Origin: DASPJR01 sp035628505
Lineage (GTDB): Bacteria; Planctomycetota; SZUA-567; H5-PLA8
Direction of reading: 5' to 3'
Length of the DNA: 64,000 bases
Assembly (NCBI GenBank): GCA_035628505.1
Contig: DASPJR010000104.1
Coordinates: 1-64,000 of the forward strand
Shown here: one piece after another, positions 50,173 through 59,024 of the stretch
Layout: each line of letters begins with the position of its first letter
Position numbering within the stretch: the stretch's first letter is position 1
Translations under genes and position numbers: made by a program
Notes under the pieces: generated by a model
What the model saw: the letters and a program-made list of their open reading frames with translations, nothing else
What the model was told of the DNA's origin: nothing
The model's database searches: none

Positions 50173-50997
50173 TCACTTGTGTTCTGGAAAGTCGTTCTCG
50201 TAGCGCTTTACTAATTGATCGATCTCCGCAGGAACAACATAGATTTTTCCGCGGATTTTTTTCGTCTCTCCAGGCTTCAGGCCGCCGATGCGAAAATCAG
50301 AATGAATGCAGGTGTAGACGCCCTGAAAAAGTTCCTGATAGGGCTCCCAGGCCGTCGCGATCACCATCTTTTCGTCAGCTGAGTAAACACCCATCAGGCC
50401 GTTGCTAGGCACCAGCGAACTCAGCGGGCGGGGGTTGACGTCGTTTCGATCCACATGTTTCGGGCAATAAACCTGGCCAGGAATATAACGCGCTTTCTCT
50501 GCCCAGGGCTGGGTGGGCAGGCGCGCCAGTTTGCCATCGAGGAAGATGAAACATTTCCGGATGTAGCTGAGCTTGTCGCCGCCAGTGAAACCTTGAACGT
50601 GAATGCAGGGCTGAACCCAATGCACATTCGACGCTTCCTGCGTGGGGTTGTGAGCGGTCAGTTTGAATGCGACTTCATCTTTTCCCGCGGTGATTTCGTG
50701 ATCGACGATGACGCCGTCTTTCACATTGCAGCGAAGTTTGATCTTTTTGCCGTCGGATGACGCTTCTATTAACTCAGTTTTGTGGCCGATTGTCGTTTCA
50801 GACCAATCGCGATCGGTCGAGCCCGGCCGGCAGTAGGCTTCAAGGTAGCGGATCTTGATCGGGCCACCGGGAATTTTGCTCCCCTTGATGAAGAGCAAGT
50901 CTTTTTCCCACGTAATCGAGAGGCCGTCGGTGACCGAAGGTTCCTCCGCCAGAACGGCGAAACAAAGGCACAGGCAAAGAAGTGGCAGGTAACGCAT
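50173..50997 (-). CDS. Secreted hypothetical protein, beta-rich
   Basis: The ATG at 50997 follows GGAGG and opens a signal peptide (YLPLLCLCLCFAVLAEE), 274 residues in all. No domain name is certain. The mature part is beta-rich with motifs such as VHWVQPCIHVQGFTGGD and PSNGLMGVYSADEKMVIATAWEPYQELFQG, and the composition resembles PVC-group secreted proteins of unknown role that accompany carbohydrate enzymes. It lies just downstream of the metK terminator, on the same strand, so it has its own transcription unit. Confidence 0.75.
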   Translation of the reverse strand: MRYLPLLCLCLCFAVLAEEPSVTDGLSITWEKDLLFIKGSKIPGGPIKIRYLEAYCRPGSTDRDWSETTIGHKTELIEASSDGKKIKLRCNVKDGVIVDHEITAGKDEVAFKLTAHNPTQEASNVHWVQPCIHVQGFTGGDKLSYIRKCFIFLDGKLARLPTQPWAEKARYIPGQVYCPKHVDRNDVNPRPLSSLVPSNGLMGVYSADEKMVIATAWEPYQELFQGVYTCIHSDFRIGGLKPGETKKIRGKIYVVPAEIDQLVKRYENDFPEHK

Positions 50998-51049
50998 TTG
51001 AAAACCTCCGTTACTTCTGATTACTGTCTCACCCGTTCTAACGTTGAGA

Positions 51050-51080
51050 AAAAAGCGCGGGCATTGCTGCCCGCGCTTTT
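51050..51080 (-). terminator. Rho-independent terminator of metK
   Basis: AAAAGCGCGGGCA (51051-51063) and TGCCCGCGCTTTT (51068-51080) form a perfect 13-bp stem with a TTGC loop. On the minus strand the stem is followed by TTTTTT, 23 bases after the metK stop. Confidence 0.9.
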
Positions 51081-51102
51081 CGTTCATCTTGATGCGTGAT
51101 TC

Positions 51103-52341
<1,239 letters not shown>

Positions 52342-52525
52342 TATTTTCGCTCCTTTCAGAGCTTAACGGGTACGGGCGGCTGGGACCGCCGGCGTCTCGC
52401 CGGCTTTTGTCTCAAAACCGCCAAAGGAGAAAAAACAACCACTCGCCCGGACCTCCCCCATCCGGGCAAGCACACCTGCAACAAGTAGAGCGGCAAGAGG
52501 ATAGGAGATCGCTCTGTCAAATCAA
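52342..52525 (-). promoter_or_regulatory. metK promoter and structured 5' leader
   Basis: On the minus strand a sigma-70-like TTGATT (52520-52525), 16 bases, TATCCT (52498-52503) would start transcription near 52490, leaving about 148 bases of leader. The leader has hairpin GCCCGGA-(9 bases)-TCCGGGC (52445-52467) and hairpin GCCGGCG-AGA-CGCCGGC (52388-52404). Neither matches a SAM riboswitch class that I know by eye. The second hairpin shares sequence with the repeat cluster at 40.5 kb. Confidence 0.4.
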
Positions 52526-52539
52526 GTAGCTAACGGCTG

Positions 52540-52702
52540 TGGCGGGTGATGGGTCACGAACGGCAAATTCGAAATCCCAAATTCGAAATCCGAAACAAAT
52601 TCAAAGGACCGAAATTCGAAGGCTCAAAACTCGTGGTTTTGAACAGTTGAATTTTGAAATTCGAATTTGTTTCGAATTTCGTGCTTCGGATTTCGAATTT
52701 AT
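52540..52702. repeat. TTCGAA-type foldback element, copy e
   Basis: Left arm from about 52565 (ATTCGAAATCCGAAACAAAT) and right arm to about 52700 (TTCGAATTTGTTTCGAATTT) pair imperfectly. Outer sequences (GTGATGGGTCACGAACGG and CCGTTACGCCCTCGTCAC) add weaker pairing. Confidence 0.75.
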
Positions 52703-52713
52703 CCGTTACGCCC

Positions 52714-52762
52714 TCGTCACTCGTCACTCGTCACTCGTCACTCGTCACTCGTCACTCGTCAC
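52714..52762. repeat. Heptanucleotide tandem repeat TCGTCAC x7
   Basis: Seven perfect contiguous copies of TCGTCAC end five bases before the stop codon of the next minus-strand gene. Confidence 0.95.
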
Positions 52763-52767
52763 GAGTT

Positions 52768-53595
52768 CTAAAGCACCAGATCCAGCGTCTGCGCCGCGTA
52801 ATGGTGGCTGGCCAGCGCCTGCTGCTGGAGGCTCTTGCTTCCTTTCTCCAGTTCCACCGTCGCCCAGCCGGAGAACTCAACGTCCAGCAGCGTGTCGACG
52901 AAATCTTCCAGGTTCAGCGTGCCCTTGCCCAGTTCAACCGTTTGGAATTTCGGACCGGTGTCGCCTTTTTTCTTCTTCGCCGCAAGCGGCTTGATATCGC
53001 GCAAATGCACGGCCCCGATCCGCTTTTTGTGTTCCTTGATGAACTTGCCGATGGGAATTTCCGCGGCAGCTAAAAACGCCACATCGACGCACAGTTTCAT
53101 CGCCGCCGGATCGGAATACTCGATGAACTTCTCGAGCATCTTCGTGTCATTGACGAGGCTGGCCGTATCGGGGTGCAGGCAGGGAAGGATACCCATTTCC
53201 TGCGTACGGCGCGCAATTTCGCCAAAGGCAGTGGCGACGGGAATCAGATCCGCTTCGTCTTCCAGCGGCTGGTCGGGATTGGGCTTGGGCGGCATAAGCG
53301 TCAGGATTTTGGCGTTGGCGCTCTTCAGGAAGCGAACGATGTTCAGGCTGCGTTCGACTTCCTCTTCCAGACTCATGCCGGGCCACTTGTTAGGTGTGGT
53401 GGTGATTGCGATGAGCTGGATGCCGTGTCCCTGCAGAATCTCGTTGAACACCTCGACGCGGTCCTCGTACTGCTCGACCACGCCCGTGGTTGTTTCGATG
53501 CCGCGGAAGCCTGCCTTTTCGATGTCAGACAACGCGTTGATAAAGCCATCATCGCCCCAGGCGGCGGTGTGGCATGCCAGTTCAATGTCAGCCAT
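52768..53595 (-). CDS. Xylose isomerase-like TIM-barrel (sugar phosphate isomerase/epimerase) protein
   Basis: The 275-residue protein shows the alternating strand and helix pattern of the AP_endonuc_2 TIM-barrel superfamily that includes IolE, sugar epimerases and endonuclease IV. Key blocks are ELACHTAAWGDDGF, GFRGIETTTG, KILTLMPPKPNPDQP, LPCLHPDTASLV, KLCVDVAFLAAA with a metal-binding Asp/His context, GAVHLRDIKP and GWATVELEKG. It is likely a sugar or inositol isomerase, exact substrate unknown. It has no signal peptide, and its 5' neighbour region holds no other gene. Confidence 0.85.
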   Translation of the reverse strand: MADIELACHTAAWGDDGFINALSDIEKAGFRGIETTTGVVEQYEDRVEVFNEILQGHGIQLIAITTTPNKWPGMSLEEEVERSLNIVRFLKSANAKILTLMPPKPNPDQPLEDEADLIPVATAFGEIARRTQEMGILPCLHPDTASLVNDTKMLEKFIEYSDPAAMKLCVDVAFLAAAEIPIGKFIKEHKKRIGAVHLRDIKPLAAKKKKGDTGPKFQTVELGKGTLNLEDFVDTLLDVEFSGWATVELEKGSKSLQQQALASHHYAAQTLDLVL

Positions 53596-53769
53596 AGTCG
53601 GAGGAAAGTTCCTGAAAGTGCCCTGAATGTCGGACTCAACAACAACGCTATCAGGCCACCAAACAGTGGGGGCCCTAGATTAAATATAGCGCAAGTCTCG
53701 AATTCTTTCTACCTCCCGAAAAATAAGTTTTCCGGAATGTAAATATATCCCATACCGAATAGATACCGC

Positions 53770-54858
53770 TCAAAGCCCCGTATCAAAATACCGGGGCACC
53801 TCTGCGTCTGGCAAATCATCCGAACAGTAGAGCGAATGCGCCTGTTTCTGATCTGCCCACGGCTCCAGGATCAACGTCACGCGTTGGCCCGGCTTCCACG
53901 CCGCCGCTGTTGCCGGCACCCCGTCAATCAGCCCCCAGTGAACCACGCGTATTCTCTTTTCCGCGCATGTCCCGCTCAAAACCGCCTTCACCTCGTGCTC
54001 ATAAAGCATCAAGCCGTTGCGATAAGGCGCAATTTTTGCCAACTCGGGTGTCGCCGAAACAGCTTTCAACTCGGCATCAATCTCAATCCGCGCCGGTACT
54101 TTTCTGCGCTCCATAAGAGTCTTGATCCGTCGCCAGCGATCCTGCGCGTCGGCGTCCTCCATCTTGCGCCGGTAAAGCGCCACCGCTTCGATGCGTCCAA
54201 GCCACGGCGCCTGATCTTTATCTGATGCTCCGAACACCAGCGCGCTCAGCGGCGGAAGACTGACCTTTACCGGACTGACGTGAAGGCGCTCGCCGTTCAG
54301 CCACGCGCTTTCGAGTCCGATGCCAAAGCCGAGCATCAGATTGCATGGCCCGTGCTCCGGCGCCGCGCCAAGCAGATGCTCGGCCGACTGCCCCTTCCAC
54401 CGGATGCGGCAGCGCAAATCGCCCTGCGCGTAATCCAGTCTGAGGGCTTCGTTGCCTTCGCTGTCCAGCGCCGTGAGCAGCCGCGCCTGTTTGTTTTCGC
54501 CCTCGGGCCAGAAGGTGAATTCCAGACCGATCGGCTCGGCATTGCGCTGCGCCGCAACCACCGCATCGAGATTTTGCGTTTCAAATGCTCCGCCCGCCAG
54601 ACGCAGGCGCTGGAAACCGTCCAGCACCGCACGGCCCTTGGATGAAAACGTGAACTGCTGCCGCTTACCGTCAACCTCGATGGCATTGTTCGCGCCGCCG
54701 CGTTCCCATATGAACAGCAGATCCGCGCGGCTGCCTGGCCACACGCCGGGAACCACCGGCAACTCCTGCGGCGCCATCACCTGCGGCATGCTGAGCTTGT
54801 CACGCACGCCCTCAATGCGAAGCTGGTCGGCTTCCAGCCGCGCCGCCCAGCGCAGCAC
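53770..54858 (-). CDS. C-terminal part of frameshifted secreted protein (LamG-like domain)
   Basis: This frame of 362 residues begins MLRWAARLEADQLRIEGV, but the real start is not here: the upstream gene at 54777-56726 runs into the same stretch in another frame. Joined at the break near 54866-54873, the line reads AEVQLQPGG then TQLVLRWAARLEADQLRI, a smooth beta strand. The rest contains a concanavalin/LamG-type sandwich (AFETQNLDAVVAAQRN ... GLEFTFWPEGENKQARLLTALDSEGNEALRLDY) and a helical tail. It is best read as the C-terminal third of one gene. No separate ribosome binding site is seen. Confidence 0.8.
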   Translation of the reverse strand: MLRWAARLEADQLRIEGVRDKLSMPQVMAPQELPVVPGVWPGSRADLLFIWERGGANNAIEVDGKRQQFTFSSKGRAVLDGFQRLRLAGGAFETQNLDAVVAAQRNAEPIGLEFTFWPEGENKQARLLTALDSEGNEALRLDYAQGDLRCRIRWKGQSAEHLLGAAPEHGPCNLMLGFGIGLESAWLNGERLHVSPVKVSLPPLSALVFGASDKDQAPWLGRIEAVALYRRKMEDADAQDRWRRIKTLMERRKVPARIEIDAELKAVSATPELAKIAPYRNGLMLYEHEVKAVLSGTCAEKRIRVVHWGLIDGVPATAAAWKPGQRVTLILEPWADQKQAHSLYCSDDLPDAEVPRYFDTGL

Positions 54859-56726
54859 CAGCTGCGTCCGCCGGGCTGGAGCTGTACCTCCGCGGGAGCT
54901 CCCTGGGCTTTGAGCTTGAACGTTGCCTGCGACACATCGACCGCCTCGTCAAAGTCCACGCGCATCTGCGTCTCGCCTGTGATCAGGTATTCGCTCACGC
55001 GCGGCGGCGACGCGGGCTCGACGGTCACAATCCCGCGCAGCTCCTTGCCGTCACGCATCGCGCGCAGCGAGAACTCTCCGGCCCTCTCATAGAGATGCTG
55101 AACCTCGTTGCCGGTGAACTGCGCCTGCTGCCCGTCTCCGAAATCGATCTGCCACGCGCCATCTTCAGGCAGCTTGACGGCCGCGTTGAACGGCGCTTCA
55201 CCGCGCTGGTAGCCGAGCGGATGCGGCTTCAGGTACACGTCGGGATAGATATCCGATTTGCCGTCAAACGTGTACCGCACCGGCTTCCCTGCAATCGCAA
55301 ACTTCTCAGCATCGAACTCCATCACGAAAACGTCGAAGTCGCTCGTGAAATGTTCGAACTGGTTCGGCGACGCGCAGCACACAAACAGCCGCCCGCAGCG
55401 TGAAAGGTTGGGGAAATAGACGAAGTTTCGCGACCTTGGAAAGCGCGGATCGCTGCGCTGGATCAGGTTCCGCTGCTGCGCATCAGATAAGTGCAAAGCG
55501 CTGACCGGTCCGCCCGAACCATTCATCCAGACGCCCCACTTTCCGTCGTAACTGAAAAAGGGCATGCAGCCTTCAGGCGCGAAAATCGTCGTCACACGCC
55601 GGCTTGCCGCGTCGTAGCGCGAAAACTGCGGCGGATAGCCGCGGATCGCAAACTGCTCCTTTGGATCGACCAGCCAGGGGTTGCTCGCGCCGAACGGAGA
55701 CAGCAGGATTTCGTCTTTGCCCGTCTTCAAGTTCCGCTTCTTTGTGACGCCATCGGGGTCAATGTAGATAATTGTCTGCTCGTCCTGCCACACCGCGAAG
55801 CGTTCGCCCCAGTAAGACCGCACATTCGCGATCAACTCCTGGTCGTCACTACCGTCGGCGCGAACCATCCGCATCGACCAGACATGCCGCGGGTTGCGAT
55901 AACTTCCTTCGCGGATGCGATCCTGATCGACGCTCAGGTAAAGGATGCGTGTGCCGTCGGGGGAAATAGTCGGCGAATGATGATCGCGTCCGGGTTCATC
56001 CTTGCTCAGCATCCTTTCAGGCGAACCGTCGTGCCCGCGGGACCACACGCGGAACGCGCCGCTGCGGTTGGATTCCCAGGCGATAAATCCGTCGCCCAGC
56101 CGGGATATTCTTTTCCACTCCGCGCGCCAGGCCTCCGGGTCATCCAGCTTCTTCTCGTCGGCTGACACTTCCGGCGGCTCGAACAAGCGCTCGATCATGA
56201 TCTTGCCGTCGCGCTTTCCGTTGTGCACCAGCACGTCGACATAGCGGACGTCGTTGGGCGCGGCGAGCGCTTCAGTAAACTGCCAGTTCGATGCCTTGGT
56301 CTTCCAGTTCGGCGCAGCGAGCGGGATCTCGATTTTGTTCCAGCCTTTTTTCAACTCAAAGAGCTTCGACTCGTGCCAGGTGTGCTCAAGCCCCGTACCT
56401 GCGGCGAACGAGATCTTCGGCCCGTTATCTTCTTCGGCGAAAACCCACGCGCGCAGAATGCCGTCTTTCGGCACCGCAAATCCCGGCCGGTGCACAAACG
56501 CGGTCTTCTCCTTATCGCCGCCATCGAAATAGAGCACCAGCGTGGTGCGTTCATCGTCCTTCAGCTGGCGGATTTCGCCGCTATTGCCCCACGTTTCCAC
56601 CGCCCAGTTGGGACTGTTCTCAAGCCCCGTTTTACGTTCGCCGGCCGAAGTCTGCGGAATCCACACCGCGACAAGCCACGACGCCAACAGCCCCACCGTG
56701 TAAACCGAAGAAAAGGAAACTCGCAT
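54777..56726 (-). CDS. N-terminal part of frameshifted secreted TolB-propeller/PKD protein
   Basis: From the ATG at 56726 (GAGG six bases upstream) comes a signal peptide (VGLLASWLVAVWIPQTSAGE). A carbohydrate-binding-like sandwich (about residues 35-180) and a TolB-like propeller (about 210-480, HHSPTISPDGTRILYLSVDQDR, CMPFFSYDGKWGVWMNG) follow, then a PKD-like domain (about 530-600, WQIDFGDGQQAQFTGNEVQHLYERAGEFSLRA). The frame then passes the point near 54866-54873 where one base appears missing; after it the residues up to the stop at 54777 are out of frame and should be ignored. The intact protein would be about 1,000 residues. A plant- or algal-polysaccharide-linked surface function is likely (inference). 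Confidence 0.82.
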   Translation of the reverse strand: MRVSFSSVYTVGLLASWLVAVWIPQTSAGERKTGLENSPNWAVETWGNSGEIRQLKDDERTTLVLYFDGGDKEKTAFVHRPGFAVPKDGILRAWVFAEEDNGPKISFAAGTGLEHTWHESKLFELKKGWNKIEIPLAAPNWKTKASNWQFTEALAAPNDVRYVDVLVHNGKRDGKIMIERLFEPPEVSADEKKLDDPEAWRAEWKRISRLGDGFIAWESNRSGAFRVWSRGHDGSPERMLSKDEPGRDHHSPTISPDGTRILYLSVDQDRIREGSYRNPRHVWSMRMVRADGSDDQELIANVRSYWGERFAVWQDEQTIIYIDPDGVTKKRNLKTGKDEILLSPFGASNPWLVDPKEQFAIRGYPPQFSRYDAASRRVTTIFAPEGCMPFFSYDGKWGVWMNGSGGPVSALHLSDAQQRNLIQRSDPRFPRSRNFVYFPNLSRCGRLFVCCASPNQFEHFTSDFDVFVMEFDAEKFAIAGKPVRYTFDGKSDIYPDVYLKPHPLGYQRGEAPFNAAVKLPEDGAWQIDFGDGQQAQFTGNEVQHLYERAGEFSLRAMRDGKELRGIVTVEPASPPRVSEYLITGETQMRVDFDEAVDVSQATFKLKAQGAPAEVQLQPGGRSWCCAGRRGWKPTSFALRACVTSSACRR

Positions 56727-57058
56727 ACGCCGCCTCGAAGCTGAAATATATTGCACCCCTACGTTCGAAGAAATCGTGTCGAAAAAGAAAGCGAAGCTTA
56801 GCAAGAGCTAACATTCAGTGCATGAAAAAAGGCGTTTCGATTCTCTTAACCTGGAAACGTTGTTCAGACCAGCTCTGCAAAATATTGCACACGTGCGTTG
56901 TCAATCCTTTGGTTCATCAAAGACACCCTAATTCTAGACGAAGCAGGCTCGGCTTTATTGGGTAAAATCTGCGACTCTTTTCAGGTGTGAAAAGTGTATT
57001 GTATGAAACCTCGTCGGGGTCATACGACGGCGGGCTTTCTAGCGGGGAGTCTCCTTAT
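56727..57058. other. Divergent intergenic region, AT-rich
   Basis: These 332 bases separate the frameshifted gene from the sulfatase and should hold both promoters. GTATGA (57001-57006) and TCATAC (57020-57025) form a short inverted repeat that could be an operator for the sulfatase. Nothing else stands out. Confidence 0.5.
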
Positions 57059-58504
57059 ATGACGTGGATTCGCTTTCTCAGCGTTTGTTGTCTCAGCTTT
57101 GTCCTTGCCGCATCTGCTGCCGATGAACTCGCCGGAAAGCGGCCAAACATCGTTTTCATTCTTACTGACGACCAGGGCTATGGCGACATGTCGTGCCACG
57201 GGAACCCCCTGCTGAAAACGCCGGCGCTGGACAAGCTTCATTCCGAGTCCGTCCGCTTCACCGATTTCCATGTCAGCCCAACATGCGCGCCGACACGCGC
57301 CGCGCTGCTGACCGGCCGTCATGAATTCCGCAACGGCGTCACGCACACCATCCTGGAACGTGAACGGCTGACCCTGCAGGCAACCACGCTCGCTCAGGTT
57401 TTGAAATCGGCCGGGTACACGACAGGTATTTTCGGCAAGTGGCATCTGGGTGACGAAGACGAGTATCAGCCCGAGCGGCGCGGCTTTGACGAAGTCTTCA
57501 TTCATGGCGGCGGCGGGATCGGGCAGAGCTACCCCGGAAGCTGCGGCGACGCGCCGAAAAATAAGTACTTCGATCCGGCGATCAAACACAATGGGAAGTT
57601 CGTAAAAACAGCCGGCTACTGCACCGATGTGTTCTTCGAGCAGGCCGCAAAATGGGTGGAGTCGGTTAAAGGCAGGCAGCCGTTTTTCTGCTACCTGCCG
57701 ACCAACGCGCCGCACGATCCGCTTCACGTGCCGCCCGAATACAACAAGCTCTACGCAGACCAAGTGCCCGCGGACACAGCGAAATTCTTCGGCATGATTG
57801 CCAACCTTGATGACAACGTTGCGAAACTGATGGCGAAACTTTCGGCGTGGGGCATCGAACGCGAGACGCTCGTCATTTTCATGAACGACAATGGCGGCAC
57901 GTACGGCGTGAAGGTCTTCAACGCGGGCATGCGCGAGAAGAAGGGTACGCCGTGGCTTGGCGGAACGCGCGTGGCGTCCTTCTGGCGCTGGCCGGGCACG
58001 CTCAAGCCTGCGGACGTGAGTAAGCTGACGGCGCACATAGATTTCCTTCCAACGATCGCCGAAATCACCGGCGCGAAGCTCAGCGACGAAACGAAAGCTC
58101 AGATTGAGGGCCGCAGCCTTGTCCCGCTGCTCGTGAATTCGGCAGCGCCATGGGAAGACCGCACGCTCTTCACGCACGTCGGACGCTGGCCCAAGTTGGA
58201 GCCGCCCGCTACGTACAAGTACACCAACTGCAGCGTGCGCAACACGCGCTGGCACATGGTCTCGGTCGCGAAGAAGAACGAAAAGCAGTGGCAGCTGTTT
58301 GACCTGACAACTGATCCGGGTGAGAAAACTGATCTGGCCGCGCAAAATCCGCAAGTTGTTGCCGAGCTCGAGAGCGCCTACGACAAGTGGTGGGACTCGG
58401 TGCAGCCGCAGCTTGTAAACGAAAAAGCCCCGGGCCCAAAGATCAACCCGTTTAAAGAGCAGTACGAAAAGCAATTCGGGGCGGTCGATGTTCCGAAACA
58501 GTAA
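57059..58504 (+). CDS. Secreted Cys-type sulfatase
   Basis: The 481-residue protein begins with a signal peptide (FLSVCCLSFVLAASA). The S1-type sulfatase fold is clear: NIVFILTDDQGYGDM with the metal-binding Asp pair, then SPTCAPTRAALLTGR, where Cys76 is the residue converted to formylglycine. A KWHLG block, DDNVAKLM and NDNGGTYG complete the metal site. The conversion needs an FGE enzyme, which is not in this window. The ATG at 57059 has GGGGAG upstream; the longer frame has no signal peptide at its start. It probably removes sulfate from polysaccharides outside the cytoplasm. Confidence 0.95.
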   Translation: MTWIRFLSVCCLSFVLAASAADELAGKRPNIVFILTDDQGYGDMSCHGNPLLKTPALDKLHSESVRFTDFHVSPTCAPTRAALLTGRHEFRNGVTHTILERERLTLQATTLAQVLKSAGYTTGIFGKWHLGDEDEYQPERRGFDEVFIHGGGGIGQSYPGSCGDAPKNKYFDPAIKHNGKFVKTAGYCTDVFFEQAAKWVESVKGRQPFFCYLPTNAPHDPLHVPPEYNKLYADQVPADTAKFFGMIANLDDNVAKLMAKLSAWGIERETLVIFMNDNGGTYGVKVFNAGMREKKGTPWLGGTRVASFWRWPGTLKPADVSKLTAHIDFLPTIAEITGAKLSDETKAQIEGRSLVPLLVNSAAPWEDRTLFTHVGRWPKLEPPATYKYTNCSVRNTRWHMVSVAKKNEKQWQLFDLTTDPGEKTDLAAQNPQVVAELESAYDKWWDSVQPQLVNEKAPGPKINPFKEQYEKQFGAVDVPKQ

Positions 58505-58574
58505 GAATGCTCATATCGAGAGCTGCCAGATCAACGGCACGTTAAAGATCAAGGCTGCTGAGTCCCGATAATTG

Positions 58575-59024
58575 TTACGGCTTGGGAGCCTCCTGTTTGC
58601 GCGGCGGCAGTCTCACGATCGTGAACCAGAAGTCCTCAATGCATCGCACTACTTTGACGAACTGTTCCATATCAATGGGCTTCGTCACGAAGCAGTTACA
58701 GTGCAGCTGATAGGATCTTAAAACATCCTGGTCCGATTCTGAACTGGTCAGCACGACGACGGGTATGGCCTCCAGTTCCGGATCCCTCTTGATTTCTGCG
58801 AGCACTTCACGGCCGTCTTTCTTCGGAAGATTCAGATCCAGAAGAATGATGTCGGGCTTGACGGCGCCCGCAAATTTTCCATCACGGCGCAGAAACGACA
58901 TCGCTTCGGCGCCGTCTACAACTACGTGCAGGTTGTTAGCGACCTTGCAGAACGCGAACGCCTCCTTGGTGAAGAGGACGTCAATGGGGTTGTCTTCAAC
59001 CAGCAGAATCTCAACGGGAATCAT
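58575..59024 (-). CDS. Single-domain response regulator (Rcp1/CheY-like)
   Basis: This 149-residue protein is only a receiver domain. The acidic pair is VEDNPID, the phospho-acceptor is Asp63 (ILLDLNLPKKDG), a Thr/Ser switch is VLTSSES and the Lys is in FVTKPIDM. The LNLPKKDGREVL pattern is that of Rcp1-type regulators that pair with hybrid or phytochrome-like kinases. AAGGAG lies nine bases before the ATG at 59024, inside the kinase gene: the two overlap by 14 bases, so translation is probably coupled. There is no output domain, so it must act by protein contact or as a phosphate sink. Confidence 0.93.
   Translation of the reverse strand: MIPVEILLVEDNPIDVLFTKEAFAFCKVANNLHVVVDGAEAMSFLRRDGKFAGAVKPDIILLDLNLPKKDGREVLAEIKRDPELEAIPVVVLTSSESDQDVLRSYQLHCNCFVTKPIDMEQFVKVVRCIEDFWFTIVRLPPRKQEAPKP

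Noticed and set aside
52445..52467. SAM-I riboswitch or RNase P fragment in the metK leader
   Set aside because: The GGAGGTCCGGGC word recalls RNase P, but the rest of that RNA is missing, and no SAM-I, SAM-II or SAH consensus could be fitted.
52539..52994. 151-residue plus-strand frame across the foldback and TCGTCAC array
   Set aside because: Its residues come from repeats (LVTRHSS copies) and antisense of the isomerase gene; no real protein features.
57020..58474. 484-residue open frame antisense to the sulfatase
   Set aside because: The sulfatase has all catalytic motifs; the antisense frame has none.
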